Below, in pieces: positions 61,407 to 64,000 of a DNA stretch of 64,000 nt; position 1 is the stretch's first letter, and each line of letters opens with the position of its first letter. The stretch lies in NCBI RefSeq assembly GCF_000685015.1, contig NZ_BAYA01000001.1:248001-312000 (forward strand), in the 5' to 3' direction. Origin of the DNA: Paraburkholderia bannensis NBRC 103871 (lineage in GTDB: Bacteria > Pseudomonadota > Gammaproteobacteria > Burkholderiales > Burkholderiaceae). Under the pieces are notes generated by a model. It was not told the origin of the DNA and did no database searches. It saw nothing but the letters and a program-made list of their open reading frames with translations. The position numbers and the translations under genes are program-made.

Positions 61407-61438
61407 AAAAAGCCCGCTGGTTTGACCCAGCGGGCTTT
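61407..61438 (-). terminator. Terminator at the end of the tRNA array
   Basis: The perfect 12-bp stem AAAGCCCGCTGG / CCAGCGGGCTTT with a 6-base loop ends, on the minus strand, in a T-run directly after the last tRNA-Asp. Strong. Confidence 0.9.
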
Positions 61439-61442
61439 AATC

Positions 61443-61519
61443 TGGCGGAGCGGACGGGACTCGAACCCGCGACCCCCGGCGTGACAGGCCGGTATTCTAA
61501 CCAACTGAACTACCGCTCC
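61443..61519 (-). tRNA. tRNA-Asp (GTC), copy 1
   Basis: 77 nt including encoded CCA. The anticodon loop reads CTGTCAC (GTC). The acceptor stem GGAGCGG pairs with CCGCTCC, and the TTCGAGTC T-loop is present. Identical to copies 2 and 3. Confidence 0.97.
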
Positions 61520-61597
61520 AGCTTGCTGCATCACCGGCGGGCGTTGGTTAGACCCGCTGGCGGCGTCGCCGCTACAACTCGTGGCGCCACTTGAATT

Positions 61598-61673
61598 TGG
61601 CGTCCCCTAGGGGATTCGAACCCCTGTACTCACCGTGAAAGGGTGATGTCCTAGGCCTCTAGACGAAGGGGAC
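61598..61673 (-). tRNA. tRNA-Glu (TTC), copy 1
   Basis: 76 nt with encoded CCA. The acceptor stem GTCCCCT pairs with AGGGGAC, the anticodon loop is CTTTCAC (TTC), and the T-loop is TTCGAATC. Identical to copies 2 and 3. Confidence 0.97.
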
Positions 61674-61729
61674 AACACAGGCTTGCGCCTTGAACTACAT
61701 GCTACCCGAATTAACGGATAACTTTAAGC

Positions 61730-61806
61730 TGGCGGAGCGGACGGGACTCGAACCCGCGACCCCCGGCGTGACAGGCCGGTATTCTAACCAACTGAACTAC
61801 CGCTCC
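61730..61806 (-). tRNA. tRNA-Asp (GTC), copy 2
   Basis: 77 nt, identical to copy 1, with encoded CCA. Confidence 0.97.
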
Positions 61807-61889
61807 AGCTTGATGCTCCATCACCAGCAAGAACCAACCGATTCCCGCTGGCAGCGTCGCCGCTACTACTTGTTGGCGCCACTTGAATT

Positions 61890-61965
61890 TGGCGTCCCCT
61901 AGGGGATTCGAACCCCTGTACTCACCGTGAAAGGGTGATGTCCTAGGCCTCTAGACGAAGGGGAC
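61890..61965 (-). tRNA. tRNA-Glu (TTC), copy 2
   Basis: 76 nt, identical to copy 1, with encoded CCA. The spacer between it and tRNA-Asp copy 2 closely resembles the copy-1 spacer. Confidence 0.97.
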
Positions 61966-62003
61966 AACACAGGCTTACGCCTTAAACTTATACAGCTACA
62001 ACT

Positions 62004-62035
62004 AAAAAGCCCACTCACGCTTTCTGAGCGGGCTT
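62004..62035 (-). terminator. Terminator-like hairpin inside the tRNA array
   Basis: AAGCCC / GGGCTT (6 bp) plus an inner CTCA / TGAG around a loop, with a T-run on the minus strand, lies just after tRNA-Asp copy 3. It would divide the array into Ala-Glu3-Asp3 and Glu2-Asp2-Glu1-Asp1. Confidence 0.65.
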
Positions 62036-62040
62036 CTATC

Positions 62041-62117
62041 TGGCGGAGCGGACGGGACTCGAACCCGCGACCCCCGGCGTGACAGGCCGGTATTCTAACC
62101 AACTGAACTACCGCTCC
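62041..62117 (-). tRNA. tRNA-Asp (GTC), copy 3
   Basis: 77 nt, identical to copies 1 and 2, with encoded CCA. Confidence 0.97.
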
Positions 62118-62190
62118 AACTTCGACACGACAGATGAGCGTCACTTCCCTCACCTGCTGCAACGTCAACCACGTTGACGACGCCTATGTC

Positions 62191-62266
62191 TGGCGTCCCC
62201 TAGGGGATTCGAACCCCTGTACTCACCGTGAAAGGGTGATGTCCTAGGCCTCTAGACGAAGGGGAC
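62191..62266 (-). tRNA. tRNA-Glu (TTC), copy 3
   Basis: 76 nt, identical to copies 1 and 2, with encoded CCA. Confidence 0.97.
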
Positions 62267-62321
62267 ATGATCTTTGCAGATAATGCCTTGCTACACTTTA
62301 CTGCTAAATACTCTGTTTTGT

Positions 62322-62397
<76 letters not shown>

Positions 62398-62415
62398 TTG
62401 CAAAACAGAAGCGAA

Positions 62416-62444
62416 ATTTTAAACTGCATTTTTTCGCTTGTCAA
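62416..62444 (-). promoter_or_regulatory. Strong sigma-70-like promoter of the tRNA array
   Basis: On the minus strand, TTGACA (consensus -35, 62439-62444) and TAAAAT (62416-62421) are exactly 17 bp apart. The predicted start falls near 62408, just before tRNA-Ala. A/T-rich DNA around and upstream fits a strong stable-RNA promoter. Confidence 0.85.
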
Positions 62445-62576
62445 GCACTTTCGAATCATTTTTTTACTACGCTTTGAAGTTTTGGCGAAACTTCGTTGCT
62501 TGATTCGAGGTACTTTCCGCAAGATCTGCTGCTTTTCTTGCGTTCCCCGTTCAGAGGAGACCGAATACTACAGGAC

Positions 62577-62608
62577 TTCTTGCCCCGGCGCTAGTGCCAG
62601 AGCAAGAA
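62577..62608 (-). terminator. Hairpin downstream of gltX
   Basis: TTCTTGC / GCAAGAA with an inner CTGGC / GCCGG stem lies 14 bp past the gltX stop. No T-run follows on the minus strand, so terminator activity is doubtful. The rest of 62445-62621 is A/T-rich and non-coding. Confidence 0.4.
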
Positions 62609-62621
62609 AACTTCAATTTTT

Positions 62622-64000
62622 TTACAGAGCCGCAGAAATGCCCTTTTCGATGCGGCTCACGACCGCATCACGGCCGAACAATTCGAGCACCGCGTCGATG
62701 GCCGGCGTGTGCGTCGTGCCCGCCACGAAGAGGCGCACCGGCATGGCCAGCTGCGGCATCTTGAGCTTGTGCGTGGCAAGCGTTGCCTTGAAAGCCGCCG
62801 AGATCGCCGCCTTCTCCCACTCCGCAGCCTTGAGCGCCGTCAGCAGATCGGCCAGCGCCGGGCGCACCGCGTCGGTGACGTGCTGGGCGACGGCATCGGC
62901 TTCCGGCTGCGGCTCGCGGTAGAACATGGCGGCGCTTTCGGCCACTTCCTTGATCGTGTTGGCGCGATCCTTGAACAGCGCGACCACGCCTTCGAGCGGT
63001 GCGCCCTTAGCGAGCGCCGCGTCGTCCACGCCCAGTTCGGCGAGGAACGGCTTCGCCAGTTCGGCCAGACGCGCGTTGTCGACGCTCTTCAGGTAGTGGT
63101 TGTTGAGCCAGTTGAGCTTGTTGTGGTCGTACTGGGCCGGCGACTTGCCCAGGTGATCGAGGTCAAACCACTCGACGAACTGCTCGCAGGTGAACACTTC
63201 GGCGTCGCCATGCGACCAGCCCAGACGCGCGAGGTAGTTCAGCACCGCTTCCGGCAGATAGCCAGCGTCGCGGTAGCCCATCACGCTCATCGCGCCATGG
63301 CGCTTGCTCATCTTCTCGCCCTGCTCGTTCAGCACGGTCGGCAGATGGGCGTAGACCGGCGGCTCGCCGCCCAGCGCGCGCAGAATGTTGATCTGGCGCG
63401 GCGTGTTGTTCACGTGGTCGTCGCCGCGGATCACGTGGGTGATCTTCATGTCGAGGTCGTCCACCACCACGCAGAAGTTATACGTGGGCGTACCGTCCGG
63501 GCGTGCGATCACGAGATCGTCGAGTTCTTCGTTCGAGATTTCGACGCGGCCCTTCACCGCATCGTCCCATGCGACCACGCCCGTCAGCGGGTTGCGGAAA
63601 CGCAGCACCGGCTGCACGCCTTCGGGCGGCGTCGGCAGCACCTTGCCCGGCTCCGGACGCCACGTGCCGTCGTAACGCGGCTTCTCGCCGGCTTCGCGCT
63701 GGCGCTCGCGCAGCGCGTCGAGCTCTTCGGTCGACATGTAGCACGGGTAGACGAGGCCTTGCTGCTGCATCTGCGCGAGCACTTCGCGGTAACGATCCAT
63801 GCGCTGCATCTGGTAGAAAGGGCCTTCGTCGAAATCGAGGCCGAGCCAGGCCATGCCTTCGATGATCGCGTCCACGGCTTCCGTGCTCGAACGCTCGACG
63901 TCGGTATCCTCGATGCGCAGCACGAAGACGCCCTTGTTGCGGCGCGCGAAGGCCCACGGATAAAGCGCGGAGCGGATATTGCCGAGGTGGATGAAGCCGG
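62622..64000 (-). CDS. gltX: Glutamyl-tRNA synthetase (partial, N-terminus beyond window)
   Basis: GltX charges tRNA-Glu. The visible part (about 459 codons) begins inside the first catalytic motif region, [15 protein letters not shown] (HIGH-like HLGN). It includes [45 protein letters not shown] and the KMSKS-like [12 protein letters not shown], then the helical anticodon-binding domain ending [11 protein letters not shown]. Only the first few residues are missing. A GTG at 63923 is internal, not the start. The gene lies beside three tRNA-Glu copies. Confidence 0.98.
   Translation of the reverse strand, partial: GFIHLGNIRSALYPWAFARRNKGVFVLRIEDTDVERSSTEAVDAIIEGMAWLGLDFDEGPFYQMQRMDRYREVLAQMQQQGLVYPCYMSTEELDALRERQREAGEKPRYDGTWRPEPGKVLPTPPEGVQPVLRFRNPLTGVVAWDDAVKGRVEISNEELDDLVIARPDGTPTYNFCVVVDDLDMKITHVIRGDDHVNNTPRQINILRALGGEPPVYAHLPTVLNEQGEKMSKRHGAMSVMGYRDAGYLPEAVLNYLARLGWSHGDAEVFTCEQFVEWFDLDHLGKSPAQYDHNKLNWLNNHYLKSVDNARLAELAKPFLAELGVDDAALAKGAPLEGVVALFKDRANTIKEVAESAAMFYREPQPEADAVAQHVTDAVRPALADLLTALKAAEWEKAAISAAFKATLATHKLKMPQLAMPVRLFVAGTTHTPAIDAVLELFGRDAVVSRIEKGISAAL

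Overview
The window looks like a chromosomal core region of a GC-rich betaproteobacterium of the family Burkholderiaceae, most like Paraburkholderia/Burkholderia/Caballeronia. This rests on the character of the proteins (GltX, DapC/DapD, RluF-like, DUF1853 and DUF2866-like), the rpsB-to-rnhB gene order, and the layout of the glyoxylate-shunt genes. I see no insertion sequence, prophage, CRISPR array or integrated island. Almost every gene is recognisable and intact. Only the two edge genes, rnhB (left) and gltX (right), are cut by the window.

Positions 1-15600, minus strand: one long translation/envelope cluster read from right to left. The order is rpsB, tsf, pyrH, frr, uppS, cdsA, dxr, rseP, bamA, skp, lpxD, fabZ, lpxA, lpxB, rnhB. 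It joins ribosome function (S2, EF-Ts, recycling factor), UMP synthesis, isoprenoid and phospholipid precursors, outer-membrane protein assembly and lipid A synthesis. A divergent control region at 15327-15749 separates it from map and glnD.

Positions 15700-30900: map, glnD and a RluF-type pseudouridine synthase with an exceptional 25-unit charged repeat tract (plus strand). Then come def, ligA, zipA, smc and a DMT permease (minus strand).

Positions 31000-41600, plus strand: a lysine/diaminopimelate block (dapC, dapD, an ArsC/YffB-like gene, dapE), then prmB, a cardiolipin synthase, a glutathione peroxidase (minus), the ABC-F ATPase YheS and a CaiB/BaiF CoA-transferase. Positions 41600-50400: a small DUF2866-like gene, radA, alr, lplT, thiD, and a tightly overlapping minus-strand operon tsaB-rimI-udg-DUF1853. 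DUF1853 has residues that could fit a PD-(D/E)xK nuclease core.

Positions 50500-59300: acyl-CoA-binding protein, a RhlE-type DEAD-box helicase with a long leader and RG-rich tail, then the glyoxylate shunt. aceA is preceded by two clear palindromes. uspA, a LysR regulator and a type II haloacid dehalogenase lie between aceA and aceB, and the dehalogenase is co-directional with and just upstream of malate synthase. Positions 59300-64000: a gamma-glutamylcyclotransferase-like gene, an AraC regulator, a GNAT acetyltransferase, and a seven-tRNA array (Ala-GGC followed by three Glu-TTC/Asp-GTC pairs) with a good sigma-70-like promoter and terminators, next to gltX.

I found no wholly new multi-gene system. 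The best leads are the repeat-expanded pseudouridine synthase, the UDG-DUF1853 pair, the regulator/dehalogenase/malate-synthase unit with its operator candidates, and the amplified tRNA array with an internal terminator.
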